64,000 nt of DNA from Methylomonas sp. (GTDB lineage Bacteria > Pseudomonadota > Gammaproteobacteria > Methylococcales > Methylomonadaceae), in assembly GCF_023228165.1 (NCBI RefSeq), contig NZ_JALOBS010000024.1:12539-76538 (forward strand). The letters are read 5' to 3'. Each line of letters opens with the position of its first letter. Positions within the stretch are counted from its first letter, which is position 1. This document shows, piece by piece, positions 41,840 through 50,757 of this stretch. The notes under the pieces are model-generated. The model saw nothing but the letters and a program-made list of their open reading frames with translations, made no database searches and had not been told where the DNA came from. Position numbers and translations under genes: made by a program.

Positions 41840-43078
41840 ATGGCTAACCCAGGAATTCGCCAATTCTCGAAATGTCTATGTCACGCACAAATAACGGCAA
41901 ATGGCAAATGCAAGATTGTCGTTGGCGATATAATCGTCGGTAGTTTTTCTTTGCGTGAAAATCTCGTCGCGAGAAAGGCGCTCGGCAAAGCCTCGACCAC
42001 TTCGTGGGGGCTTAAAATTGCTGGCATTCCTGTGACTGATGCTGGCAATTCTGCGCAAACAAAAGTGTTTATTTGCTCACTTGGCGATAATTTCGCGAAA
42101 TGTGCAAAGATTGTCCCCAGAAAATTATTGGGTCTGCAGATGAAAGCGAATATGATTTGCAGGCAATTGAAAATCTGTGGGTCGCGAATCATTCGCCCAG
42201 CGACGATGCAGTATTTAGACGGCATGAATATCTGCCTTAGGACCACGGCATTCGCCGCCGCGAAAAATCGCGGAGATTTACTATTGGATGATACGCAACA
42301 ATCCGATATTATCTCTGCGCGAAATGTCGCGCGATGCATATCAGGCAGAAGCATAATTGAGCTCGGGCAAAACTGCAAGTTGAATTGGCATATTCCGCCG
42401 CTTATTCGCGAAGACATGCACACGCGCATCGCATATTGCCGCAGAGGGCTTGCATTTAACTCGCCAATGACGCAAATATCCGCCGATTATAATAATACAA
42501 AAAATTCGCCTCTCGCGATTCAAGTATCGCAAGGAATGGTTCAAATAAAGAATCGCGTCATTCGCTCATTTATTGCAGCGCACCGGTACCTCTTTTCTTC
42601 GCGTTATTTCGAATTTGCATGTCGCGGAAACAGCATGAGCAATCTATTGAGCGGACCAATCACTGAAATAAGCAATTTTGTGGGAATATCTCTCAATTCC
42701 GCGTATTCATGCATTATTCTTCGATGCATTCTCGCGGATTCAATCGAAACTTGCTTGGCAATCGTTGATATGGCGAATCCGTGGGTCGGCAAAAGTGTCG
42801 TAATCGCGCACAATATTGCCCAAGAGAATGAAAATGCGGTTTCGCTCTCGATGAACGCCGATGGAACGCGCATTGCGGCGGCATTTCATTGCGATGGAGA
42901 ATCATTAATTCGTATTGTTGTATATGCGTTTAATTGCGTTTCTGCTACACAAATCACGCAGTTTTCCATTCCATTTGCGGGTTGGACTTGCACATATTTC
43001 ACGCAACGTGATTTTGTTGCCGCTTATACGACGAAGGATATCATTTATGATTCGCATTCTTTCTTGAAAAAATATTAA
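41840..43078 (+). CDS. Hypothetical beta-rich protein with module
   Basis: 412 residues starting immediately after the previous stop. The N-terminal 60 residues contain a degenerate 30-bp module (ALGKASTTSWGL) in a beta-rich stretch. The C-terminal 100 residues (NAVSLSMNADGTRIAAAFHC) read like propeller blades, as in the three following genes. It could be part of the same virion-surface set, although the fibre-type N-terminal repeats are missing. Confidence 0.6.
   Translation: MANPGIRQFSKCLCHAQITANGKCKIVVGDIIVGSFSLRENLVARKALGKASTTSWGLKIAGIPVTDAGNSAQTKVFICSLGDNFAKCAKIVPRKLLGLQMKANMICRQLKICGSRIIRPATMQYLDGMNICLRTTAFAAAKNRGDLLLDDTQQSDIISARNVARCISGRSIIELGQNCKLNWHIPPLIREDMHTRIAYCRRGLAFNSPMTQISADYNNTKNSPLAIQVSQGMVQIKNRVIRSFIAAHRYLFSSRYFEFACRGNSMSNLLSGPITEISNFVGISLNSAYSCIILRCILADSIETCLAIVDMANPWVGKSVVIAHNIAQENENAVSLSMNADGTRIAAAFHCDGESLIRIVVYAFNCVSATQITQFSIPFAGWTCTYFTQRDFVAAYTTKDIIYDSHSFLKKY
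41978..42013. repeat. Degenerate 30-bp module
   Basis: GCGCTC at 41978 and GGGCTT at 42008, 30 bp apart, core GGCAAAGCCTCGACC. Confidence 0.7.
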
Positions 43079-43119
43079 CAATCACATATCTAAATATATA
43101 CATACGCAGTACCGAAGCC

Positions 43120-44835
43120 ATGAGCACTGCTATAAAGCCAGCAGAATTTAGTCGCCTTACAATCTCGGAACAGCTTTCCGCACGCGAATTATTGTGTTCC
43201 GGCGGAAGCCAACAAACGCCATCTATTCAAATAAAGTCGCCAGATGGGCAAGTGCAGATAGGCTTATTTTTTGATAACACCTCCCAGAAGCTTTGCATTT
43301 CATCAAATGGCGTGATTGTCGCGAAATTCGGCAAAGATAATTTCGTTGAATTGCCCGGAGGATTTAAACTCGGCGATTCTGTTATTAAATCTGTTGATGG
43401 AGTTGACGCTGAATCTGTGATGACACGCGCGGCAATCACGAAATATGTGCACGAAAATATCGTAAACAAACAACAAGAAGTGATATTTGTGAACCGCATT
43501 CAGCCGCAAATCGCCGATACTCCTGTGACTGTCGATGGCACACTGCGCGTAAATGGCAGCATTTCGCGCACATACGAAACGATTTTGCCGCGAATGTTTA
43601 ATCTTGAAGAAATAGTGCAAAGTGGCGTCGCAATTGCGGCAGACGGCGGCGATATTCTGCTCGATAATAGTCATGGCGAAACGAATTATTCCATTGCGAA
43701 TATCGCCATATCGTGCCCAACGCAGCAATTTGACCCAGACGAAATTCTCGCGTTGAAAATTAGCCTAAAACATATTCGCGGGCGCGAAGTGCTTATCGCT
43801 CTCGACCCATATGGCTCTGTGCATTTGTGGAGCGGCATGCCAACCATCGAAGTGTTGTGGGATTCATCGCAGAAAGCCTGGATTCGCCAAGATTCAGTCT
43901 ATTCACTTCCTGCAATCTCACAAGCGAATATCGTTGCGAATATCGGCGGCTTCGAATTTCATCGCATTGCAGCATGCGCAAAATGCAATACGATTGGCAT
44001 TATCACAACAACGCACGGCGATAATGGACTCGCAGAATTGCCGGCGCTTTTCGTCGCATTTACAAGCGCGGCAAAAATTGCATCACGCCCTGCGACACTT
44101 ATCGAAATTGCGCCCGCTGCGACTGCCGAAATGCATTTTGTATTGAACGCATTAGGCAATATTGCAGTTGTTACACTTAATGAACAATGTATTCTGTTTC
44201 TCCGCGATGGCGAAATCTGGCAAAAAGAAATACTTTCCCCATTATCCGCGCCGGCAATCGCTCTGTCGCTTACTGATGCCGGCTCGCAAATATTATTCCA
44301 AACAAGCACTGAATTAATTCTCGCGCGGAAAAACGCAGAACATATTTGGACGCGGACTACAATTTTCGCAAATCCCGCAATTGTGTTATCTGCGTGTAGC
44401 GGCAGTGGCGATATTATCTTTGCGATAACAAGCGAGAATAAAATTATTGCAATCTTTTTCGGCGAAACAACGCGCGAAATTTACGCCGCCGATTCCGCGA
44501 TTAATGCGCTTGCAGTTTCTGTATCCGCAGAAACAATCGTCTTCGCACAAGGAAAAAGTGCAGTTATTCTCGATTATATTTGCGGAGGAACTTATAGCGT
44601 TAATTGGGTAATTCCGACAAATGCCGCAATTGCAAAATTGGCAATATCCGCCGATGGGAAAGCTATCGGCATTCTTGAAGTTGACGGCACGTTTAGCATT
44701 TATTCGCGCCAAGTCCTCGCATGGCAGCGGTTAAATTTGCAAAACATTCCCGGCGCGATTGATTTTTCGATATCAGACTGTGCGGGTTTAATATATATTA
44801 TGAGTTTGGCAGGTGTCATCTCACTCATCCATTAA
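43120..44835 (+). CDS. Fibre-like protein with propeller-like C-terminus
   Basis: 571 residues, first of three related neighbours. The N-terminal 150 residues are beta-rich and repetitive (IQIKSPDGQVQIGLFFDN, NGVIVAKFGKDNFVELPGG, VDGTLRVNGSISRTYE), a style seen in phage and viral fibres. A conserved helix SVMTRAAITKYVHENI precedes the NGSIS strand. The remaining 400 residues are repeated four-stranded segments (SLTDAGSQILFQTSTELILA, KLAISADGKAIGILEVDG) like a WD/YVTN propeller. A role in host attachment is likely but inferred. Confidence 0.6.
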   Translation: MSTAIKPAEFSRLTISEQLSARELLCSGGSQQTPSIQIKSPDGQVQIGLFFDNTSQKLCISSNGVIVAKFGKDNFVELPGGFKLGDSVIKSVDGVDAESVMTRAAITKYVHENIVNKQQEVIFVNRIQPQIADTPVTVDGTLRVNGSISRTYETILPRMFNLEEIVQSGVAIAADGGDILLDNSHGETNYSIANIAISCPTQQFDPDEILALKISLKHIRGREVLIALDPYGSVHLWSGMPTIEVLWDSSQKAWIRQDSVYSLPAISQANIVANIGGFEFHRIAACAKCNTIGIITTTHGDNGLAELPALFVAFTSAAKIASRPATLIEIAPAATAEMHFVLNALGNIAVVTLNEQCILFLRDGEIWQKEILSPLSAPAIALSLTDAGSQILFQTSTELILARKNAEHIWTRTTIFANPAIVLSACSGSGDIIFAITSENKIIAIFFGETTREIYAADSAINALAVSVSAETIVFAQGKSAVILDYICGGTYSVNWVIPTNAAIAKLAISADGKAIGILEVDGTFSIYSRQVLAWQRLNLQNIPGAIDFSISDCAGLIYIMSLAGVISLIH

Positions 44836-44842
44836 GACAGAA

Positions 44843-45886
44843 ATGTTAAATATTACGAGAGAACGCGCGAGTTGCCAATATGGCACAGTGAAGACTGTCG
44901 CATTTGTACGCGAGCAGCAAATGGATGCCGACGCGAAAGTGATATTCGGCAATACGCGAATCGGCGCGAATATTGATTCTTTGTTTTTTGAAACGAATGG
45001 AAAAACGCTCGCATTCGGCGCCGATGGGCTGAATGTTTCGGCAATGGGCGATAATATTTTGGGCGTTTATTCGCGTTTGGCGCGAGCGGGCGCCGCATTA
45101 TCCGCCATTGGAGACGAGAAAACTGCATTTAGTATCTCTATCTCTCGTAGCGCGCAAGATGTGAATATCACAGGAAATCTTGCGGTAAATGGGCAAATTA
45201 TATCGCCAATGATGCACGCTGCACCGCGCGTAATTGTGACAGCGCATGAATTTCATTACGCGCCGCTGGTTGACCAAATGCGAATCGACTTTGTTTTATC
45301 GCCGAAATTGGGATTAGCGAAAGTATTTATTGTCGGCGATATCGCCGGCGAATATATCTTGCTGAATTCCGGGCAACGAATTGCATCCGCATTGAAAAGT
45401 GGCAGTGATTGGTTTTCTAATGCCAAAGCTAATTCCGTTGCAACGCCATGCGCGAGCTCCGCCGAAGGTGGCGAGGCTTCGCCGAGTAGTGATTATTGCT
45501 CTGGCGAAATGCTCAATCTTGTTGATTTGGGCATAAATACGACATATCCCGGCGGCATTTTCAATATTTCAATTCCGCCAATCGAAGAACACAGAATTCC
45601 ACGCCCAAGAAGAGAAATACTATTTTCCTCGCCAGAAGTTGGGCAATTATCGCGTTATTTTTATCACCAGCGCACTGGCAGATTCGCGGCGATTTTCAGC
45701 GATTCAACAATTAAGATTTACGATATATCTGAATTATTTGTTCGGCAGTTATCGACCGCGAGTATCCAATCGCAAGACCTCGGAGAAATTGCCGCGTTTG
45801 ATGGCGAATATTTAAGAATTCGTTCAAAAACGAATTCAGCGGATTACATATACAGAGCAGGCTCTTCTGAAATAACAATTGTGTAA
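44843..45886 (+). CDS. Fibre-like protein, second paralogue, shortened
   Basis: 347 residues from the ATG at 44843, eight bases after the previous stop. It shares the fibre pattern (AKVIFGNTRIGANIDSLFFE, KTLAFGADGLNVSAMGDN, VNITGNLAVNGQIISPM) and the downstream IVTAHEFHYAP segment. Its C-terminus is much shorter than in the flanking paralogues, with only about two propeller-like blades (EVGQLSRYFYHQRTGRFAAI). A GC-rich 30-bp module at 45454 interrupts it just before that part. Confidence 0.6.
   Translation: MLNITRERASCQYGTVKTVAFVREQQMDADAKVIFGNTRIGANIDSLFFETNGKTLAFGADGLNVSAMGDNILGVYSRLARAGAALSAIGDEKTAFSISISRSAQDVNITGNLAVNGQIISPMMHAAPRVIVTAHEFHYAPLVDQMRIDFVLSPKLGLAKVFIVGDIAGEYILLNSGQRIASALKSGSDWFSNAKANSVATPCASSAEGGEASPSSDYCSGEMLNLVDLGINTTYPGGIFNISIPPIEEHRIPRPRREILFSSPEVGQLSRYFYHQRTGRFAAIFSDSTIKIYDISELFVRQLSTASIQSQDLGEIAAFDGEYLRIRSKTNSADYIYRAGSSEITIV
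45454..45489. repeat. 30-bp module in fibre-like gene
   Basis: GAGCTC at 45454 and GAGTAG at 45484, core CGCCGAAGGTGGCGAGG; translated ASSAEGGEASPSS. Confidence 0.75.
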
Positions 45887-45899
45887 GTGGCGGCAATTC

Positions 45900-47786
45900 A
45901 TGGATTTCGACAGAGCTTCTTTTGAACAACTCACTGTCGCAAAAAAATTATTCGTCAATGGGGATGCATATTTCAGTAGTTGGCAAGATTCCACTCCGCA
46001 TCCCGGCAGATTAATATTTTCTGGTCTGAGAACTTGGTCTATTACCACTGATTCTGGCGGGCTTATAGTAACGCGCCAAGAAGGAGATAAACAAATAGAA
46101 GTCGCGCGAATAACTCCCGCCGGCGATTTATCTGTACGCGCTGTGAAAATCGCGAATATAAATATCGCGGATATCATTGATACGCCTATTCCGCGCCCTA
46201 TTCCGCCGGAACGCGCAAATGCAGTTCTTACGACTGCCGCAATGATAGAATTAATAAATCAAACTATCGCAGGAGAAAATGTCCCAGATTCAACACTGCG
46301 CGTTCGCGCGATAAACGCGCCGGATGCGACTACGCCAATTGCGATTAACGGTAGTATATCGGCATCCGGCAATGTCAATTGCGCTTCTCTTGCTTCTATT
46401 CCTCGTATTATTGAAAATCTCGCGGCAGAATCAACATTCGATATGAGTTGCGCGAATGTTTGGTATATTCGCAGTTGCGCAGAAACGCGAGTAACCGTCA
46501 ATTTAGATTTCTCAAAATGCGCAATATCATCGCCACCACAACAAATTTTATTCGAATTTTATTTAGATTCTAAAGTCGCGCAAACAACAATCGCATTTAT
46601 TCGCGGCGCACACACTGGTGGATTTATTTTGAACAGAGAAACACGGCAAAAAGAATGCAGATTATTATTTGACGCTCGGCTATGCCTCGCCCGCAACGCG
46701 GACGCCGATGCGCAAAGAATGCCGCCGGGGCGCGAATATATGCGCTATGACGAATCGCGCGATTCACTTTTGCCTTCACGCAATTGCGCAACAATTCTAC
46801 GCAATTTCGGCGCGAATCATTACGCGGCATTGGATGATGCATTTCTTGCGATTTCGGCGCCTTCCTTTGCGGCAGGAAGCGGTCTTATTCGCGCATTGAC
46901 GCTCGCGGCAGATATGAAAGCGATTGTTGATTATAAGGAGCTTCCTTTGCCGCCTCTCATCGCGAATACTGCCAATTTAGGGGAAAGTTTCGTCATCTGC
47001 GATAATGGCGCGATAATCAGTATCGAAAAAGAAAGTCATCGGCAGATATATTGGGCGAATACGACCACGAAAATCGCGCAAGTCGCTGAATCGCCAATTT
47101 CGTGGATTGCCGAAGGCTGCAGTTCTGCGCGGATGATTGTAGGCGGCAATTCGGCAACTGGAGCATATTTCATCGCAAAAAAAGAAAATGTAATCTTTCC
47201 TTTCGTATTTAACGCGCTTCCTACAGCTGATAGTGATTCGGCGATTGGTGGATTTCTCGCCGCAGAATCCGGTATTTTCTTCGGATTCGGCAGAAAAACA
47301 CTACACATTTATTCTCTTTCGGATGCGCCCAACGCATCGGGCGTTCTTATTCGGAGTGTTGCGATTATTGCCGCGGATATCAACATGCAAATTCGCGGAG
47401 TATGGAGCGACGCATGCGGCAAAACATGCATCATTTCGACGCAAGGAAATGCATTTAGTGAGATATTATACTATGAATGTCAACCGAGTGATTTTACACT
47501 TCGCGCGCGAATAGAAATTCCCGCAGCGGAGCCGGGCGCATTTTATGGCTGCTCAAAACAGGCGATAAAATTATCTCTCGATGGGCGTTCGCTTATTATC
47601 GCGCCGGCAAATATAAAGTATGGGCGGAGGGTATTCGTTTATTATCGCGCCGGCGGTTTGTGGATTCTTAACTCCACGATTCCAATAAGTGCAACATTAT
47701 CGCTTGGAATGATGAATATTGTCGGTCCCGGCGATAATGCGTTTGCCGTGTGCATAGCTGATGCAGGATTACAATTGATAAACTAA
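45900..47786 (+). CDS. Fibre-like protein with propeller-like C-terminus, third paralogue
   Basis: 628 residues from the ATG at 45900 (MDFDRASFEQLTVAKKLFVN). The N-terminal region matches the other two: SITTDSGGLIVTRQ, VARITPAGDLSVRAV, NAVLTTAAMIELINQTI, ATTPIAINGSISASGNV. The C-terminal 350 residues contain propeller-like blades (IADAGLQLIN at the very end resembles the end of the first paralogue, LAGVISLIH). The three genes follow each other with almost no gaps, so they are probably co-expressed and may co-assemble. Confidence 0.6.
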   Translation: MDFDRASFEQLTVAKKLFVNGDAYFSSWQDSTPHPGRLIFSGLRTWSITTDSGGLIVTRQEGDKQIEVARITPAGDLSVRAVKIANINIADIIDTPIPRPIPPERANAVLTTAAMIELINQTIAGENVPDSTLRVRAINAPDATTPIAINGSISASGNVNCASLASIPRIIENLAAESTFDMSCANVWYIRSCAETRVTVNLDFSKCAISSPPQQILFEFYLDSKVAQTTIAFIRGAHTGGFILNRETRQKECRLLFDARLCLARNADADAQRMPPGREYMRYDESRDSLLPSRNCATILRNFGANHYAALDDAFLAISAPSFAAGSGLIRALTLAADMKAIVDYKELPLPPLIANTANLGESFVICDNGAIISIEKESHRQIYWANTTTKIAQVAESPISWIAEGCSSARMIVGGNSATGAYFIAKKENVIFPFVFNALPTADSDSAIGGFLAAESGIFFGFGRKTLHIYSLSDAPNASGVLIRSVAIIAADINMQIRGVWSDACGKTCIISTQGNAFSEILYYECQPSDFTLRARIEIPAAEPGAFYGCSKQAIKLSLDGRSLIIAPANIKYGRRVFVYYRAGGLWILNSTIPISATLSLGMMNIVGPGDNAFAVCIADAGLQLIN

Positions 47787-47803
47787 TAGTTGGCATCACA
47801 AAG

Positions 47804-47816
47804 TCTTTTTTTGTTT
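47804..47816 (+). promoter_or_regulatory. T7 motif variant for the gene at 47876
   Basis: TCTTTTTTTGTTT, about 60 bases before the ATG; a 15-codon minigene (ATG 47826) lies between. Confidence 0.35.
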
Positions 47817-47875
47817 CTCAGCACAATGAGTATTCTTCCTTATAATGAATTGAATTACACAAAATATAATTAACA

Positions 47876-48883
47876 ATGATGGCAATGCGTTGTGATGGTG
47901 AAAGCGATGCTCGTCTCTTATCCGCGTTATGGCATTACTGCGTAAACCCTATTCAACAGGTCATCGCAATGCCGTGCGTAAATTTATTGCCGATTTTGCG
48001 CGATGATTCACCGTGCGTTTTTATCGAACATTTGCCGATTTCGCCGGCAATTAGCCCACATGCCGCGATATTCATTCCCGCGGCAAAAAAGCAATTCGCG
48101 ACAAATTGGCGAAGTCTCGCATATAATGCGCGCAAGAAATCGATTCGAGAAAAAGTAAAATACGCTGCAATTATTTACAACGCAACTTATGAAGAATTGC
48201 TCCGCGTGACAAAATTGAATCTGCGTGGTTTAGTGGTTTTCTACGTTACGCATGAAAGTGAGCGAACATCCATTTTCGCAATTCGGCACGCGATTACTTC
48301 GCAAATAAATACTATAATTACATTTATTACGCAGCGTGATGTCGCAATTGCAATTGCCGCGTTGCTCGATTATCTTCTGCCTGGCAATATTCCATTTATC
48401 GTGCAAAAGGCGATTGCGAATTTCCCTTCGATAACGGTAAATTATCAAAAAAGAATAATCGCGACATTTGAAGACATATTTCAATCTTTAGCAATTATTC
48501 CACCACCGGTATGTGGCAAAATCGGCATTTCCGCGTCAGCGGATTCGCCAATGCAGCGAATCGTGGAATTTTGCAAAAATGTCTTCCTTGAATTGACAAA
48601 GGGCGACCGAGGCGGATTAATTATCACGGCGTCTCATGATAAAACCGAGAGCGCTTCATGTAATTTCGCAAACATCATAATAACAAACTCGCCGGTTGAG
48701 GATACTGATTCGCGAAGTACTGGTAAGATAACAATCAACACTAATACTATTCATGATATGTTCATCACGGCATACACAATTGCAATAGAAATCATTCCGC
48801 CCAAATTGGTAACTACATATTCTGATGACTTAGAATTGAACTGCGCAATAAATGAATTGCAGCAAAATGGCGGACCCCAGTAA
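47876..48883 (+). CDS. Hypothetical protein, 335 aa
   Basis: Not recognised. The first Met (47876) is followed by Met at positions 2 and 4, so the exact start is uncertain. Helical and Ile-rich with no clear membrane segment. The middle has an alternating alpha/beta pattern (GLVVFYVTHESERTSIFAIR). It is convergent with the small membrane-protein gene at 48884, with no gap between them. Confidence 0.6.
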   Translation: MMAMRCDGESDARLLSALWHYCVNPIQQVIAMPCVNLLPILRDDSPCVFIEHLPISPAISPHAAIFIPAAKKQFATNWRSLAYNARKKSIREKVKYAAIIYNATYEELLRVTKLNLRGLVVFYVTHESERTSIFAIRHAITSQINTIITFITQRDVAIAIAALLDYLLPGNIPFIVQKAIANFPSITVNYQKRIIATFEDIFQSLAIIPPPVCGKIGISASADSPMQRIVEFCKNVFLELTKGDRGGLIITASHDKTESASCNFANIIITNSPVEDTDSRSTGKITINTNTIHDMFITAYTIAIEIIPPKLVTTYSDDLELNCAINELQQNGGPQ

Positions 48884-49081
48884 TCATTCTGGCGCGTATG
48901 CGTCCAACACATCATCGTCCCATAATTGCGGCTCTGAATGATTGATTGTCGCCAGAAATTTAATTGCCACCGAACTGATAATCGCAATAGCAAACGACTC
49001 CACACAATTTGATACGGCGCTCACCATCTGCCAAATTCCGATTAACGGAAATAATAATACCGTGTTCATTTTCGCATTCAT
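48884..49081 (-). CDS. Small membrane protein, 65 aa
   Basis: MNTVLLFPLIGIWQMVSAVS and SFAIAIISSVAIKFLATI form one or two hydrophobic helices, followed by an acidic tail (WDDDVLDAY). The Met at residue 5 is an alternative start. It is divergent from another small membrane protein at 49139, with a 57-base spacer. Small membrane proteins of this kind are common in giant-virus virions. Confidence 0.55.
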   Translation of the reverse strand: MNAKMNTVLLFPLIGIWQMVSAVSNCVESFAIAIISSVAIKFLATINHSEPQLWDDDVLDAYAPE

Positions 49082-49138
49082 TTGCTATTATTTTTTCTCG
49101 CGGAATATATAAAGCACAATCGCAGCGTATTTCCAAAT

Positions 49139-49369
49139 ATGTTCACAGATATGTTGCCCGTTTGGGTTTGGTTCTTAATCGTGCTGATTATTCTCATTTT
49201 GATATTCCGCAAACCAATTTGCGCATGGCATCGCCGCTGCACTGGTGGCAAAAATGAACACATCGTTATCAATATGGGTGATGCATATATGCCAACGCCC
49301 GCTGAACAAGTGGCGAATAGCAGGCTTAGCAACTTGCCGCAGTCGCCTAAATCGCTCAAGGATACGTAA
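49139..49369 (+). CDS. Small membrane protein, 76 aa
   Basis: ATG at 49139 (MFTDMLPVWVWFLIVLII). One strong transmembrane helix at residues 6-24 is followed by a basic stretch (RKPICAWHRRCTGGK) and a polar tail. By the positive-inside rule the tail would face the cytosol. Unknown function. Confidence 0.65.
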   Translation: MFTDMLPVWVWFLIVLIILILIFRKPICAWHRRCTGGKNEHIVINMGDAYMPTPAEQVANSRLSNLPQSPKSLKDT

Positions 49370-49394
49370 ATTTTTACACGCGAATCGCGCGCGT

Positions 49395-49410
49395 TTCTTC
49401 TTTTTTGAAT
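49395..49410 (+). promoter_or_regulatory. T-rich GAA promoter motif for the TTL-like gene
   Basis: TTCTTCTTTTTTGAAT, 17 bases before the ATG at 49428; it argues against the far-upstream in-frame Met at 49245. Confidence 0.6.
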
Positions 49411-49427
49411 GGCAACTAAATATAAGT

Positions 49428-50753
49428 ATGCATCTTCCCGATATAATAGGTAGTATTATTGCTATCATTATTATTCTCGTAACTGCGTTGTTTACTGATA
49501 TAAGAATGTCGGCAACAGATAGTGATTCGCGAGAATGGCAAATCGCGGGAGGTAAGAAAAAATCTACGAGAACGCGAGCACCCGCAGCACATTCGCGCAC
49601 TTTCGCGATATTTGGAGATACAGGGCTCAAAAAAGACCACCTTATCTCATTAATGCAAGGAATTGGTTTTCAACAAGTGAGCGATGCATCGCGAGAGAAA
49701 TTTATCAATTTCGTATGGGTTGAAATGGTATGGCAACACGACCGCTTCTTCGCATTCGATAAGAAATCTTACGGCATAAGATGTACACTAAAGAATATTC
49801 TTAGCGATACAAAGCATATCATAACAAATAAAGCGCGATTTCATGAGGAATACGCACGGCGTTTTCCTGATTGCCGTGATATTGCGATCACGCGCGCGTT
49901 ATCCGCAGTTAGCGAAATTGGGTCAAATGAAATCCTTATCGTTCGCCCTGTGCGACTGACGAATAGTGTCGCGTGTTCCGGAAATGGTATAATTCGCGTT
50001 ACAAACGCCGAAGAGCTCGCAGCGGCGAAAAAGCGTTATCCCGATAGCGAAGATTCACGCGAAGCGCAAGAGCCGAAGGCGAATTCACGCGAAGCGCAAG
50101 AGCCGAAGGCGAATTCACGCGAAGCGCAAGAGCCGAAGGCGAATTCACGCGAAGCGCAAGAGCCGAAGGCGAATTCACGCGAAGCGCAAGAGCCGAAGGC
50201 GAATGCAATTATCTCGAAATATATTCGTAATCCGCTTCTCTGGCATAATCGCGAAAATGGAAGAGATTATAAATTCCACCTTCGAATGTATTGGTTGGTT
50301 ATTTCTGGCAATACAACACAAAGTATTCTTTGGAATATCGCGAAAATACTTACTGCTGCGAAACCCTATGAAGATGCGCATTTCGAAGACGCTGGCATTC
50401 ATGACACTCATATTAGCTCAACGACGCGCAGTCTTTTCTTCCCCAACGATTTAGGAATACCCGCAGCTGATTGCGAGACTATTTTCGCAAATGCGAAACG
50501 CGCACTTCGTCGCGTGGATGAAATTTATTTGCCACTCGCAGCGCCATACAGCGAATCGCGTTTCGCATTCGAAGTATTCGGCGTTGATGTGCTTGTTCGC
50601 AGAGATTTAAGCACGATAATCTTAGAAATAAATGATAGAGTTGGTTTTTCTTCGGTTAATGGCGCGTATGACGCTCCGTATGAAGAATTCACAAAAAAAT
50701 ATTTCGATTGGATTTATGAGAACGCAATTCATCCTGTTTTTAGCGCTCAGTAA
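49428..50753 (+). CDS. Membrane-anchored tubulin-tyrosine-ligase-like protein
   Basis: 441 residues. An N-terminal helix (MHLPDIIGSIIAIIIILV) anchors it. An ATP-grasp/TTL domain follows: KKSYGIRCTLKNILSDTKHI, ILIVRPVRL, then DYKFHLRMYWLVISG, SRFAFEVFGVDVLV and IILEINDRVGF (metal-binding Glu-x-Asn). TTL-family enzymes ligate amino acids to tubulin or other protein C-termini; the substrate here is unknown. Between the nucleotide-binding strand and YIRNPLLW lie five tandem ten-residue units NSREAQEPKA from 30-bp modules, placed in what should be a loop of the ATP-grasp fold. Confidence 0.8.
   Translation: MHLPDIIGSIIAIIIILVTALFTDIRMSATDSDSREWQIAGGKKKSTRTRAPAAHSRTFAIFGDTGLKKDHLISLMQGIGFQQVSDASREKFINFVWVEMVWQHDRFFAFDKKSYGIRCTLKNILSDTKHIITNKARFHEEYARRFPDCRDIAITRALSAVSEIGSNEILIVRPVRLTNSVACSGNGIIRVTNAEELAAAKKRYPDSEDSREAQEPKANSREAQEPKANSREAQEPKANSREAQEPKANSREAQEPKANAIISKYIRNPLLWHNRENGRDYKFHLRMYWLVISGNTTQSILWNIAKILTAAKPYEDAHFEDAGIHDTHISSTTRSLFFPNDLGIPAADCETIFANAKRALRRVDEIYLPLAAPYSESRFAFEVFGVDVLVRRDLSTIILEINDRVGFSSVNGAYDAPYEEFTKKYFDWIYENAIHPVFSAQ
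50051..50206. repeat. Tandem array of five 30-bp modules, GAATTC type
   Basis: AGATTC at 50051, GAATTC at 50081, 50111, 50141 and 50171, GAATGC at 50201, all 30 bp apart. The 24-nt core ACGCGAAGCGCAAGAGCC then GAAGGC is identical in all five. It is related to the reverse complement of type B but has its own hexamer. Confidence 0.95.
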
Positions 50754-50757
50754 TGCA

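Noticed and set aside
46670..46720. Possible module in the third fibre-like gene (GACGCTCGGCTATGCCTCGC)
   Set aside because: It lacks a second hexamer at 30 bp and matches the core poorly.
50051..50206. CRISPR-like array of 30-bp repeats
   Set aside because: The repeats are directly adjacent without spacers, in frame and translated; the same unit is dispersed in many genes.
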